The position numbers and the translations under genes are program-made. Source: Flavobacterium tiangeerense (GTDB lineage Bacteria; Bacteroidota; Bacteroidia; Flavobacteriales; Flavobacteriaceae). Taken from it: a DNA stretch of 64,000 nt. Positions 34,403 to 42,844 of this stretch are shown in pieces (the stretch's first letter is position 1; each line of letters opens with the position of its first letter). The stretch spans positions 62,001-126,000 of the forward strand of contig NZ_VLKO01000005.1 of assembly GCF_007830355.1 (NCBI RefSeq). The letters are read 5' to 3'. Under the pieces are notes generated by a model that was not told where the DNA came from, did not search any database, and saw only the letters and a program-made list of their open reading frames with translations.

Positions 34403-34501
34403 AGCCCTGATGGAAGCGGCATCTCCCGATTTAGAAAAACAAGGCTTTTTAGCCGTAGTTTTTATTTATCGGGAATACAGCGTACAGCGGGAAAAAGCTC
34501 C
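34403..34501 (+). repeat. structured flavobacterial intergenic element with a long variable arm
   Basis: The border sequences AGCCCTGATGGAAGCGGCAT and ACAGCGTACAGCGGGAAAAA, then GCTCC, are of a type I remember from many Flavobacterium intergenic regions. Between them a long arm can fold: TCCCGAT (34424-34430) with ATCGGGA (34468-34474), AAAAAC with GTTTTT, capped by GGCT-TTTT-AGCC (34443-34454). Conserved flanks with an exchangeable arm suggest a dispersed palindromic element or structured RNA. It fills most of the 348-base gap between the barrel gene and trxA. Confidence 0.55.
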
Positions 34502-34603
34502 AAAAGAAAATAAATTTCTAGTATAAAGTAAGTATATAGGAATTGATAATAGATTAATAGTCAAAACTAATTTAGGAATAGTGATTGATTTGTTTTTAAT
34601 TTA

Positions 34604-34611
34604 TAAATTTG
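34604..34611 (+). promoter_or_regulatory. -7 promoter box of trxA
   Basis: TAAATTTG is a perfect TAnnTTTG match; a TTG at 34585-34587 lies 16 bases upstream, just under the usual spacing. About 50 bases separate it from the trxA start. Confidence 0.5.
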
Positions 34612-34663
34612 TACTCTAGTTTGAATATTTAAAAATTCAAATCATAAACTTAAAATATATATT

Positions 34664-34981
34664 ATGGCATTAGCAATAACGGATGCTACTTTTGAAGAAG
34701 TAGTTTTGAAATCAGACAAACCAGTAATGGTAGATTTTTGGGCAGCATGGTGTGGACCATGTAGAATGGTAGGTCCAATCATTGATGAATTAAGCAACGA
34801 ATACGAAGGGAAAGTTGTTGTTGGTAAGGTTGATGTTGATGCCAATCAAGAATTTGCTGCAAAATACGGTGTTAGAAATATTCCAACGGTATTGGTTTTC
34901 CATAATGGAGAAGTAGTAGGAAAGCAAGTAGGAGTAGCTCCTAAGCAAACGTATGCAGATAGTCTTGACGCTTTGTTGTAA
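34664..34981 (+). CDS. trxA: thioredoxin
   Basis: A 105-residue cytoplasmic thioredoxin of standard length, with the active site WCGPCRM (Cys31 and Cys34 region), the buried Asp in VMVDFWA and the cis-proline loop RNIPTVLVF. It reduces protein disulfides using thioredoxin reductase, which is not in this window. It is transcribed alone, with a promoter box and terminator. Unlike the thioredoxin domains at 2.5-5.1 kb it has no signal or membrane part. Confidence 0.96.
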   Translation: MALAITDATFEEVVLKSDKPVMVDFWAAWCGPCRMVGPIIDELSNEYEGKVVVGKVDVDANQEFAAKYGVRNIPTVLVFHNGEVVGKQVGVAPKQTYADSLDALL

Positions 34982-35016
34982 TTAACATTGAAGTTTTAGA
35001 ATCAATTTTAGATATC

Positions 35017-35048
35017 AAAAAGGTTTGGCGCAAGTCAAACCTTTTTTT
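35017..35048 (+). terminator. intrinsic terminator of trxA
   Basis: The stem AAAAAGGTTTG (35017-35027) pairs with CAAACCTTTTT (35036-35046); the loop is 8 bases and a T-run follows. Confidence 0.8.
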
Positions 35049-35140
35049 GTTTAAGAACAGTTTTGTGTTTTATTTTGGGCTAATCTTGTTATGTAGCGCT
35101 TTAATTTTTAAATCATTTAATCTTTTAATATATTTGGATT

Positions 35141-36088
35141 ATGAAGATTGAATCGCAAATAGAAAAGATTACTAGTTTCCAGCACCTTGAATTGCTCGCT
35201 AATCAAGTTGTAGAAGGATTTATTTCAGGGATGCACAAGAGTCCGTTTCATGGCTTTTCGGCAGAGTTTGCTGAGCATAAAGTATACAATGCAGGCGAGA
35301 GCACAAAGCATATTGATTGGAAGCTGTATGCCAAAACCGATAGGTTGTATACCAAACGTTATGAAGAAGAGACTAATTTAAGATGTCATATTATAATTGA
35401 TAATTCGTCTTCTATGCATTATCCTCAATTGTTAGCGAACCAAAACTTTTTTGATAACAAGATAGGATTTTCAGTATTGGCCTCGGCGGTATTGATGAAT
35501 TTATTAAAGAAACAGAGAGATGCTGTTGGATTAAGTGTTTTTTCGGATACGTATGAGTACTATGCACCTGAGAAAGGAAGCGACCGACACCACAGAATGA
35601 TTTTAAATGCTCTTGAAGGCTTGTTGCAAAAGCCTATGGTTGCAAAAAATACAGATACCATAACATATTTACATCAAATAGCCGAAAAGATGCATCGTAG
35701 GTCTATGGTCATCTTGTTTACGGATATGTTTCAGAGTTTTGACGAGTCTGTTGATTCTAAAAAAGAACAAGCCTTATTTAGTGCCCTACAGCACTTAAAG
35801 CACAATAAGCATAAAGTAGTCTTGTTTCATGTAATTGACGGCAAAACGGAGCTTGATTTTGAATTTGACAATACACCTAGAAAGTTTGTTGATGTGGAAA
35901 CAGGAGAAGAAGTTGCTGTTTTCTCAGATACGGTTCAAGAAGAATACCAAAATCAGATGCAATTATACTTAAAAAAGCTGTCTATGACTTGCTCACAAAA
36001 CAGAATTAAGTACGTTCCAGTTCATGTTGATGAAAATTTTGAAAAAATAATGATGACATATTTAGCTGAAAAACAAAACTTTGGATAA
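35141..36088 (+). CDS. DUF58 domain protein (VWA-like)
   Basis: A 315-residue cytoplasmic protein of the DUF58 family. The signature block is at residues 45-80 (YNAGESTKHIDWKLYAKTDR followed by LYTKRYEEE), and the MIDAS-like start IIIDNSSSM near residue 85 indicates a von Willebrand A fold. Such proteins usually work with MoxR ATPases and Bat membrane proteins; those partners are not next to it here. A TATATTTG box (35129-35136) ends only 4 bases before the ATG, so the transcript may have almost no leader. The biochemical role of DUF58 proteins is not well known. Confidence 0.9.
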   Translation: MKIESQIEKITSFQHLELLANQVVEGFISGMHKSPFHGFSAEFAEHKVYNAGESTKHIDWKLYAKTDRLYTKRYEEETNLRCHIIIDNSSSMHYPQLLANQNFFDNKIGFSVLASAVLMNLLKKQRDAVGLSVFSDTYEYYAPEKGSDRHHRMILNALEGLLQKPMVAKNTDTITYLHQIAEKMHRRSMVILFTDMFQSFDESVDSKKEQALFSALQHLKHNKHKVVLFHVIDGKTELDFEFDNTPRKFVDVETGEEVAVFSDTVQEEYQNQMQLYLKKLSMTCSQNRIKYVPVHVDENFEKIMMTYLAEKQNFG

Positions 36089-36174
36089 TAAGCGATAATT
36101 TTTTTGAAATTATTTTTAAAAAAGGCTTGCGCAAACGGAAATCTATTGTATCTTTGCCACCGCAATAACGCAGA

Positions 36175-36248
36175 GGTTTGGTAGTTCAGTTGGTTAGAAT
36201 ACATGCCTGTCACGCATGGGGTCGCGGGTTCGAGTCCCGTCCAGACCG
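36175..36248 (+). tRNA. tRNA-Asp (GTC), first copy
   Basis: A 74-base cloverleaf without encoded CCA. The acceptor arms GGTTTGG and CCAGACC pair with one G-U, the anticodon arm CATGC-CTGTCAC-GCATG carries GTC, and the T arm GCGGG-TTCGAGT-CCCGT is canonical. Confidence 0.96.
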
Positions 36249-36259
36249 CAATATTGGGG

Positions 36260-36288
36260 AAAGCCTTTCGTAACAGAAAGGCTTTTTT
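36260..36288 (+). terminator. intrinsic terminator behind the first tRNA-Asp
   Basis: AAAGCCTTTC (36260-36269) pairs with GAAAGGCTTT (36276-36285), followed by T residues. Confidence 0.8.
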
Positions 36289-36324
36289 GCCCCTTTACGG
36301 TTTTTAACGTTAGTTGTGTTGTTT

Positions 36325-36347
36325 GCTACGAATTTGTAACTCGTAGC
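36325..36347. repeat. short palindromic repeat between the two tRNA-Asp genes
   Basis: GCTACGA (36325-36331) and TCGTAGC (36341-36347) form a 7-bp perfect stem around ATTTGTAAC. This ACGAATTTGTAACTCGT type resembles REP-like elements seen in Bacteroidota, often mobilised by TnpA-REP transposases; no such gene is nearby. Confidence 0.4.
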
Positions 36348-36369
36348 GGGTTTAGTAGTTAGACCAATG

Positions 36370-36401
36370 AAAAGCTTTTCGCCTCGGCGAATAGCTTTTT
36401 T
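36370..36401 (+). terminator. hairpin with T-run between the tRNA-Asp genes
   Basis: AAAAGCTTTTCGCC pairs, with one bulge, with GGCGAATAGCTTTT and is followed by T residues. As no gene lies between the first terminator and this one, it may end a short unannotated transcript or be a duplicate of the tRNA 3' region. Confidence 0.5.
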
Positions 36402-36526
36402 GATTTAATTTGAAGGAAGGGTTTTAATTTTTAGATTGAAAAGTGGTTAGTTTTTAATTGTTTGAACTTCAATTGCTTTCTTTAATCAATTAAATTTTAG
36501 AATCAAAAGGTTTATAAAATAATGCT

Positions 36527-36600
36527 GGTTTGGTAGTTCAGTTGGTTAGAATACATGCCTGTCACGCATGGGGTCGCGGGTTCGAGTCCCGTCCAGACCG
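36527..36600 (+). tRNA. tRNA-Asp (GTC), second copy
   Basis: Identical over all 74 bases to the copy at 36175-36248, with the same GTC anticodon. The preceding GCT/CT bases and following CCAGTATTT differ, so only the tRNA and the terminator hairpin concept are duplicated. Confidence 0.96.
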
Positions 36601-36609
36601 CCAGTATTT

Positions 36610-36639
36610 AAAAAAGTCTTTCGAAAGAAAGACTTTTTT
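36610..36639 (+). terminator. intrinsic terminator behind the second tRNA-Asp
   Basis: A 13-bp perfect stem (36610-36622 with 36627-36639, core AGTCTTTC) with a GAAA loop and T-run. Confidence 0.85.
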
Positions 36640-36694
36640 GTTTTTTGGAAAAAATAAATAGTTGCTATTATGTATTTAGTTTACATGTCGTAGA

Positions 36695-37195
36695 TTAAAA
36701 CAAAACTGTTTTATATTGCCAAACAATCCAAATATAGAGTCCTAAAAAAACCATACAAAGTACAAACTTCATGAAGCTAGAGACGAGGAAGCCAATGAAA
36801 GACCCAGTAGCGGCTTTTAGAGCTCTATTTTGATCTTTAAAATCATAAATAAGTTCACCGATTAAAGCACCCAAGAAAGGGCCAATAAGAAATCCAAAAG
36901 GGATTGGTGCAAATATCCCAATCACAAGTCCAATATTTGTTCCCCAAATACCATAACTACTGCCGCCAAATTTTTTAGTTCCTTTGGCAGGAATAATGTA
37001 ATCTAAAATTGAAATTACGATAGTAATGAGTAAGGTACTCCAAAGAATCCAGTGGTTCATGGGTACAGCATGTGTAAAATACAATATTGCTATACCAACC
37101 CAACTGATAGTAGGGCCTGGTAATACGGGTAAAAAACTCCCTATTATACCGGCAATGACACAACAAAAACCAAGGAGTAAAAGAAATAAATCCAT
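36695..37195 (-). CDS. DUF456 family membrane protein
   Basis: A 166-residue protein with four to five membrane helices separated by glycine-rich turns. The block GIIGSFLPVLPGPTISWVGI at the N-terminus and GTNIGLVIGIF...GPFLGALIGELI in the middle are characteristic of DUF456, a family of unknown role. It is transcribed alone, convergent with tRNA-Asp and divergent from the lipoprotein gene that follows. Confidence 0.88.
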   Translation of the reverse strand: MDLFLLLLGFCCVIAGIIGSFLPVLPGPTISWVGIAILYFTHAVPMNHWILWSTLLITIVISILDYIIPAKGTKKFGGSSYGIWGTNIGLVIGIFAPIPFGFLIGPFLGALIGELIYDFKDQNRALKAATGSFIGFLVSSFMKFVLCMVFLGLYIWIVWQYKTVLF

Positions 37196-37246
37196 AATTT
37201 ATTTTTAGTATTTTTGTACAACATAAATATAACTCGAATTTTTCAA

Positions 37247-37633
37247 ATGAAAGCAATAAATAGTTTTTCACTTTTAGTGTTCTTAATACTAATTATGAGT
37301 AGTTGTAATTCTATTTATGCTCAGGGTGGTTTTGATAATCAAAAAGATGCTCTAGTAAAAGATAGCATATACAATAAGAATAAAATGAAAGTTTTAAATT
37401 TTTCGATGAAAGATTTTGATGCGATTTTTTTTGAATTTTTTGATAAAAAAGCAAGCCCAACTGTTTTAAATAAAGTGGAGTTTTATTCTTATACGATTCG
37501 AATTGCAATATTCTCTGAACGTCTTGCTGCTTTATACCCAGACCAAAAAGCAGTAGCCATGGAGAGTAGGAATAAATGGTTTGCTGAAAGTTATGAGGAT
37601 TATTTGAAAATCAAAAATTCGCAAAAAAATTAG
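37247..37633 (+). CDS. small lipoprotein of unknown function
   Basis: A 128-residue protein from ATG 37247 (MKAINSFSLLVF), with a lipobox IMSSC at about residue 18-22; the in-frame ATG 33 bases earlier would spoil the signal peptide. TATTTTTG at 37209-37216 is a perfect -7 box, which also supports the later start. The mature part is mostly helical and charged with no recognised domain. Two further genes in the same direction follow within about 50 bases. Confidence 0.7.
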   Translation: MKAINSFSLLVFLILIMSSCNSIYAQGGFDNQKDALVKDSIYNKNKMKVLNFSMKDFDAIFFEFFDKKASPTVLNKVEFYSYTIRIAIFSERLAALYPDQKAVAMESRNKWFAESYEDYLKIKNSQKN

Positions 37634-37676
37634 TTGTAGTTTTATCCTTTAAAAAAAAATAGCAAATACACATATC

Positions 37677-38153
37677 TTGAAGCCATATTATCTTTTAATA
37701 GTTTTTCTTATCTTTAACTCCTGTCAGTATTTTGAGACTCCTGTTCCTTCAGAGCAAGAGCTTTTACAAAAGGAACTGAAATCCATCAATTGGAAAGAGG
37801 TTGATGAGTATCCATCTGTGGTAGATTGTGAAAAAATAGAAGATAAAAAGCAACGCCAAAAGTGCTTTTTTGAGGTTTTAACTCAATTGATTCAAGAGAA
37901 ATTGAGTGTAGATACGCTTTCAATTCTTTATCCTGAACTAGACACAATTGAAGTTAAAGTTACTATTTTTCCAAATGCAACGATGCAGTTTGAACCTCAA
38001 TTTCCAAAAGATTCTATAGCGTATGACAAAATCAAAATTGACAGCATACTTAAAGTTCGTCTAGTTGATTTTCCAAAAATTAATCCAGCCATAAAACGAG
38101 GTGTACCCGTGAAAACACAATTTATTCTTCCGGTGATTTTAAAAGTAGAGTAG
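37677..38153 (+). CDS. small lipoprotein of unknown function (TTG start)
   Basis: A 158-residue protein starting at TTG 37677; the translation MKPYYLLIVFLIFNSC is a good lipoprotein signal with Cys16, and there is no ATG that would keep it. The mature part has two Cys in VVDCEKIEDKKQRQKCFFE and a C-terminal region ending in PVKTQFILPVILKVE, which recalls the C-terminal TonB-like domain (PxxFxVPVxFxI). It could be an envelope accessory protein. It lies 3 bases before the DUF4184 gene. Confidence 0.65.
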   Translation: MKPYYLLIVFLIFNSCQYFETPVPSEQELLQKELKSINWKEVDEYPSVVDCEKIEDKKQRQKCFFEVLTQLIQEKLSVDTLSILYPELDTIEVKVTIFPNATMQFEPQFPKDSIAYDKIKIDSILKVRLVDFPKINPAIKRGVPVKTQFILPVILKVE

Positions 38154-38156
38154 GTA

Positions 38157-38870
38157 ATGCCATTTACATTTTCTCACCCAGCCATACTTTTGCCTTTTTT
38201 TAAAAATAAAAAATTGTCAGCTACCGCTTTGATAGTTGGCTCTATGTCTCCTGATTTTGAATATTTTTTCAGAATGAAAATACAAAGCGAAATTAGTCAT
38301 ACTTTTTTAGGAATTTTTCTAATTGATTTTCCTCTTGGGTTTATAGTTATGTTTGTTTTTCATGAAATTATAAAACGTCCTTTCATTGAAAATTTGCCTC
38401 ATTTTCTTCAAAATAGGGTAGAGAAATTAAGAAAATTCAATTGGTTGTTTTATTTCAAAAGTGATGTTTTTGTAGTTTTGACATCCTTTTTTTTAGGAGT
38501 GGTTACTCATATAGTATGGGATTCAATGACGCATTGGGATGGTTTTTTAGTACAACAATTTTATTTTTTTAATCTAGAGTTTTTTTCAATTCCGTTTTAT
38601 AAAATAGCTCAGCATTTAAGTTCTGTTATTGGCCTGTTGTGGATCTTGTTTTATATTTATAAACTTCCAGAAAAAAATGAAAACGGTAAAAAAGTTAATT
38701 TTAATTATTGGTATTGGTCTATTTTTTTTACTGTAGTTTTTATTACTCTTAGATTTTATTTTGGAACACAATTGAATCAAATAGGTAATGTTATAGTGAC
38801 TATTATTTCTTCAACAATATTGGCAATTACTATAACAGGTTTGATTTTTAGAAATAAAAAAATTATTTAG
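38157..38870 (+). CDS. DUF4184 family membrane protein
   Basis: A 237-residue protein that begins with MPFTFSHPAILLPF, the DUF4184 signature, followed by SMSPDFEYFF and the metal-binding-like HIVWDSMTHWDG. It has five to six membrane helices, the last at the C-terminus. The His/Asp pattern (SHPA, SPDFEYF, HxxWDxxTH) is like membrane-bound metal-dependent hydrolases (YdjM/LexA-related family). The 3' end overlaps the convergent glycosyltransferase gene by 8 bases. Substrate unknown. Confidence 0.85.
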   Translation: MPFTFSHPAILLPFFKNKKLSATALIVGSMSPDFEYFFRMKIQSEISHTFLGIFLIDFPLGFIVMFVFHEIIKRPFIENLPHFLQNRVEKLRKFNWLFYFKSDVFVVLTSFFLGVVTHIVWDSMTHWDGFLVQQFYFFNLEFFSIPFYKIAQHLSSVIGLLWILFYIYKLPEKNENGKKVNFNYWYWSIFFTVVFITLRFYFGTQLNQIGNVIVTIISSTILAITITGLIFRNKKII

Positions 38871-39972
38871 TAAATTTTCTACCCTTCCATTCGTATTTGC
38901 CAAACAGAGAATACAACGCCACGCTGGTACTGAAAAAAGGATAAAATATACTACTTAAAAGTAAGTATTGCTTTTTCTTTTTGGATAAAAAATGATTGGT
39001 TTTATAAATCAAAATGGTATCAACTGTGAATTTGAAAGTACAGACTAAAATTGTATTTTGAAAAGTAGATAAACCTAAGAACCAAGAGCCAAGAATTAAC
39101 ACCCAACTCAAATTCCCAGCAAAAACGATCAATCCCAATCCTTTTCCGAAACTACTTTGATAGGAACTTGTTTTAGATGCCCAACGAACACGTTGGTAAA
39201 ACAAAGATTCCCAATTACTTTGGGGTTTTGTAGTAACAATATTGTTTTCAGATTTTAGATAATGCACTTTTTTAGGGGATTTTGCAATTGCTTTTTGGAG
39301 TAAAAATACATCGTCACCACTAGCGATTTTATCATTTCCTTCAAAACCATTGAGCTCTTGAAAAAAGGACCTGGTATACGCAAAGTTGGCGCCATTACAG
39401 ATAAATCCTTTGTTGATGCCAAAACTTCCAATAGTTGCGCCTTGTAAACTTGCCAAATCCAATTGCTGAAACTGATGTAGAAATGAATTATTACACGCAT
39501 ATGTGACCGCACCAGCAATCATAGCTACATCATGAAGCTGAATGTAATTATCCAACGTTAATAACCAGTTTCCTGGAACTATACAATCGGCATCGGTGGT
39601 AATAACCCAATTGGAGTTCACAATTTGCATTGCAGTTACTATAGCATCTTTTTTAGGCGAATTAGAAACCCTAATATTTTTTATAACCGAAACTTGAAAC
39701 TTGAAACTTGAAACTTGAAATTCTTCTTCTGATTCATCGTCTACTAAGATCACCTCAAGCAGCTCTATGGGATATTTCAATTTCGATAAGCTTTCTAATA
39801 AAATGGGTAAATTTTCAGCTTCATTCCGGAAAGGAACAACAATCGAGAATTTTGTTTTTGGCTTTAAGCCCAAGTAATTTATTGTAGTTACCTTTTTAAA
39901 ACCATAAATTAACGCCAGTATTGCTAAGCAATACAAAAGTATGATGAGGGAAACAATAATTGAAAATAGCAT
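38863..39972 (-). CDS. membrane-anchored family 2 glycosyltransferase with an internal heptamer repeat
   Basis: A 369-residue processive-type GT2: an N-terminal membrane helix (1-27), GT-A core with FSIVVPFRNEAENLP, VDDES and TTDADC (the DxD-like site), GDDVFLL, the QRVRW motif (YQRVRWASK) typical of processive enzymes, and C-terminal helices. In the loop after VDDES lies the odd insert EEFQVSSFKFQVSVIK, encoded by four tandem copies of a 7-base unit. Loss or gain of one unit would shift the frame. The gene is 4 bases behind a lysylphosphatidylglycerol-synthase-TM protein gene, so lipid or glycan modification is a possible role. Confidence 0.88.
   Translation of the reverse strand: MLFSIIVSLIILLYCLAILALIYGFKKVTTINYLGLKPKTKFSIVVPFRNEAENLPILLESLSKLKYPIELLEVILVDDESEEEFQVSSFKFQVSVIKNIRVSNSPKKDAIVTAMQIVNSNWVITTDADCIVPGNWLLTLDNYIQLHDVAMIAGAVTYACNNSFLHQFQQLDLASLQGATIGSFGINKGFICNGANFAYTRSFFQELNGFEGNDKIASGDDVFLLQKAIAKSPKKVHYLKSENNIVTTKPQSNWESLFYQRVRWASKTSSYQSSFGKGLGLIVFAGNLSWVLILGSWFLGLSTFQNTILVCTFKFTVDTILIYKTNHFLSKKKKQYLLLSSIFYPFFSTSVALYSLFGKYEWKGRKFTK
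39689..39720. repeat. heptanucleotide tandem repeat inside the GT2 gene
   Basis: The unit GAAACTT is repeated four times perfectly (39689-39716) with a partial fifth copy (GAAA). On the coding strand it reads as repeats of TTTCAAG. The 7-base period is not a multiple of three, so slippage by one unit changes the frame. Confidence 0.95.
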
Positions 39973-39976
39973 CTTT

Positions 39977-40939
39977 TTATTGTGTTTTAGTTCCTTTTAT
40001 TATGGATTTACTATTAAAATTCAAAACATAGTACGTTCCAATAATAACTGGTAAAACTACATTTAAAAACCACATTAAAGTCGAAATAAAAATTACAATC
40101 CATTCGTTTACGCCAAGAATTCCAAAGAAATAAACCGCTACACTTCCTTTAACGGCAAAGTCCAAAAATTGAAAAGTAGGTAAGGAAGATGCTAAAAAAT
40201 AAACGGATGAAATTGTTGCAATCAAGGTGAAGTAAGGTAAATCAACATCAAAAGCTAAAAAAAAAAAGTAATATTGATGCGAGAAAACGAGATAGCGACA
40301 AATACCCAAAAAGATATTTTTTTGATGAATGGGTTTTGGAATTTCATTAATTTTATGAATCAGTTTTTCAATAGAATAGCCTTTGATAGTGATTTTTTTG
40401 ATTGAAAATAAAATGATAAAAAGGAGCAAAAGCATTCCAAAAAGGAGAGCTACCGTTTTTATCGTAATTACATGATATTGTGCATTAAAATATAGCAATC
40501 CGAAAATCCCAAAAATAACGGTCAGAATCATTTGGATCCCGTTGCAAATCAGGTTTAAGAATATGACTTTTTTTGTTTCTTTTTTTTCAAAAAAGAGTGC
40601 TTTTCCGGCATATTCTCCCACTCCGTTTGGCGTAAATAGACCAGCAGTTAGTGCGCCGAGAACTTGTTTTGAAGCTTCGCCTAAAGTTGTTTTATGGATA
40701 AATGCTACTAGGTTTTGCCATTTCAATATTTCAAAAAACCGATTCAAAACACTTAGCAATAAAAGAAACGAAATTCCAGTGATAGATTGGTTTTTTTGGA
40801 ATAGAAAAATGAATTTTTGCCAATCTAATTTATCATTATTGGCAAGTTGATTGTAAATAAAATAAAACGCACCAGCCACAATCAAAACTTTGATTAGAAG
40901 TACGAGGAATTGCTTAGTTTTGTGTGGAATTGAAATCAT
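39977..40939 (-). CDS. lysylphosphatidylglycerol synthase TM-region (UPF0104) family protein
   Basis: A 320-residue integral membrane protein with eight or so helices. The block LGALTAGLFTPNGVGEYAGKALF is the hallmark of the LPG_synthase_TM/UPF0104 family, whose members act as lipid or glycolipid flippases or fused to aminoacyl transferases. It is followed after 4 bases by the GT2 gene, a common pair suggesting glycolipid synthesis and translocation. There is no C-terminal aminoacyl transferase domain. Confidence 0.87.
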   Translation of the reverse strand: MISIPHKTKQFLVLLIKVLIVAGAFYFIYNQLANNDKLDWQKFIFLFQKNQSITGISFLLLLSVLNRFFEILKWQNLVAFIHKTTLGEASKQVLGALTAGLFTPNGVGEYAGKALFFEKKETKKVIFLNLICNGIQMILTVIFGIFGLLYFNAQYHVITIKTVALLFGMLLLLFIILFSIKKITIKGYSIEKLIHKINEIPKPIHQKNIFLGICRYLVFSHQYYFFFLAFDVDLPYFTLIATISSVYFLASSLPTFQFLDFAVKGSVAVYFFGILGVNEWIVIFISTLMWFLNVVLPVIIGTYYVLNFNSKSIIKGTKTQ

Positions 40940-41105
40940 TAGTGCAAAGTAAAGGAAAACTATTGTGAAAAAGCTATTTCACAGAGATTCACAAAGAATT
41001 CGCGAAGATTTACAAAAAATAATAGGAGGATGGCAAGCTTAGTGAACCTCTGTGGATCCTTAGAGCCTCTTCGTGTAATAACAAAGAAGTATAAATAAGA
41101 AAGAA

Positions 41106-41660
41106 TTGGCAAACGAACGCATCATATTAGGAATTGATCCTGGAACCACGATTATGGGTTTTGGATTGATTAAAATTGTCAATAAAAAAATGCATTTTTT
41201 GCAGTTGAATGAATTGCAATTGTCAAAATACGACAATCATTATCAGAAACTGAAAATCATTTTTGAACGAACTATTGAGTTAATTGATACGCACCATCCA
41301 GATGAAATAGCCATTGAAGCGCCTTTCTTTGGTAAAAACGTACAATCAATGCTCAAGTTGGGTCGTGCGCAAGGTGTAGCCATGGCTGCGGGACTTTCTA
41401 GAGATATCCCCATAACGGAATACGAACCCAAGAAAATTAAAATGGCTATTACCGGAAACGGAAATGCCACAAAAGAACAAGTTGCCAAAATGCTGCAACA
41501 GCTTTTAGGATTGAAAGAATTGCCTAAAAATCTCGATAGTACGGATGGTTTGGCAGCAGCAGTTTGTCATTTTTTCAATTCAGGAAAAGTGGTTGGTGCT
41601 AAAAGTTATACCGGTTGGGACGCTTTTGTGAAACAAAATGAGGAACGAGTTAAAAAATAG
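41106..41660 (+). CDS. ruvC: crossover junction endodeoxyribonuclease RuvC
   Basis: A 184-residue Holliday-junction resolvase, the usual length, starting from TTG 41106 (ANERIILGIDPGTT follows). The acidic catalytic residues are present: Asp11 in GIDPGTT, Glu in AIEAPFFGKN near 72, and the two Asp in DSTDGLAAA near 143-146. It cuts the four-way DNA junction made by RuvAB during recombination repair; ruvAB are not in this window. The next gene, hemW, follows after 50 bases. Confidence 0.94.
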   Translation: MANERIILGIDPGTTIMGFGLIKIVNKKMHFLQLNELQLSKYDNHYQKLKIIFERTIELIDTHHPDEIAIEAPFFGKNVQSMLKLGRAQGVAMAAGLSRDIPITEYEPKKIKMAITGNGNATKEQVAKMLQQLLGLKELPKNLDSTDGLAAAVCHFFNSGKVVGAKSYTGWDAFVKQNEERVKK

Positions 41661-41710
41661 TTTTCAGTCGCAGCAAATGTAAACTGCGACTGTGACTGAA
41701 TACTATAGAA

Positions 41711-42844
41711 ATGAGCGGAATCTACATACACATACCCTTTTGCAAGCAGGCATGTCATTACTGTGATTTTCATTTTTCGACTTCGATGAGGAAGAAAGAA
41801 GAGATGGTTTTGGCTATTGCCAAAGAATTGCAAATGCGCAAAAGCGAGTTTGAAAAGGAACAAGTTGAGACCATTTATTTTGGAGGAGGGACGCCAAGCG
41901 TATTGGATTCTGACGAAATTAATTTTTTGATAAATGAGGTATACGCTAATTTTAAAGTAGTTGAGAATCCCGAAATTACGCTCGAAGCCAATCCAGACGA
42001 TTTATCTAGCGAGCGAATACTTGAACTTTCAAAAAGCAAAATAAATCGTTTAAGCATTGGGATTCAGTCATTTTTTGAAGAGGATTTACTTCTGATGAAT
42101 CGGGCTCATAATTCGGCGGAAGCCAAAAAATGTTTGGCAGAAGCTACCCAATATTTCGACAACATTTCTCTTGATTTGATATATGGAATTCCTGATATGA
42201 GTAACGAAAAATGGAAACAAAATATCGAGACTGCTTTGTCTTTTGGAATACCGCATATTTCTAGTTATGCTTTAACCGTTGAACCCAAAACGGCATTAAA
42301 CAAACTCATTCAAACGGGAAAAATAGCCAAACCCAACGATGAATCTGCTCAGGAACACTTTGCTATTTTAGTTGAAACATTGGATGCGAATGATTTTATA
42401 CACTATGAATTATCTAATTTTGGCAAAGCCAATTATTTTTCAAAGAACAATTCGGCTTATTGGTTGGGGAAAAAATATTTAGGAATTGGCCCATCAGCGC
42501 ACAGTTATGATGGTGTTTCTAGGAGTTGGAACATAGCAAATAATGCCTTGTATTTAAAAGGTATTCAGCAAGACAAATTGTCTAATGAAGTTGAATTTTT
42601 ATCTGTTGCTGATCGTTATAACGAATATGTAATGACGGGTTTGCGGACTATTTGGGGCGTTTCATTAACCAGAATTGAAAGTGAATTCGGAAACGAATAT
42701 TTGGAATATTTGAATAAACAGATGCAGAAATTCCTTAATGATGATTTGGTTTTTATTGAAAACAACATCTTGAAAACAACATCAAAAGGAAAGTTTTTGA
42801 CGGATGGAATTGCATCAGACTTATTTTACTTAAATTTGGAATAG
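41711..42844 (+). CDS. hemW: radical SAM heme chaperone HemW
   Basis: A 377-residue radical SAM protein with the cluster motif Cys11-x3-Cys15-x2-Cys18 (PFCKQACHYC), GGGTPSVL and the C-terminal HemW domain. It is shorter than true oxygen-independent coproporphyrinogen oxidase HemN and lacks its N-terminal extension, which fits HemW, a heme-trafficking protein. It follows ruvC in the same direction. Confidence 0.9.
   Translation: MSGIYIHIPFCKQACHYCDFHFSTSMRKKEEMVLAIAKELQMRKSEFEKEQVETIYFGGGTPSVLDSDEINFLINEVYANFKVVENPEITLEANPDDLSSERILELSKSKINRLSIGIQSFFEEDLLLMNRAHNSAEAKKCLAEATQYFDNISLDLIYGIPDMSNEKWKQNIETALSFGIPHISSYALTVEPKTALNKLIQTGKIAKPNDESAQEHFAILVETLDANDFIHYELSNFGKANYFSKNNSAYWLGKKYLGIGPSAHSYDGVSRSWNIANNALYLKGIQQDKLSNEVEFLSVADRYNEYVMTGLRTIWGVSLTRIESEFGNEYLEYLNKQMQKFLNDDLVFIENNILKTTSKGKFLTDGIASDLFYLNLE

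Noticed and set aside
40940..41105. Repeats of TCACAAAGA type before ruvC (and similar at 42845-42936) as CRISPR or regulatory array
   Set aside because: The copies are irregular in spacing and sequence, with no unique spacers; they look like ordinary low-complexity intergenic repeats.
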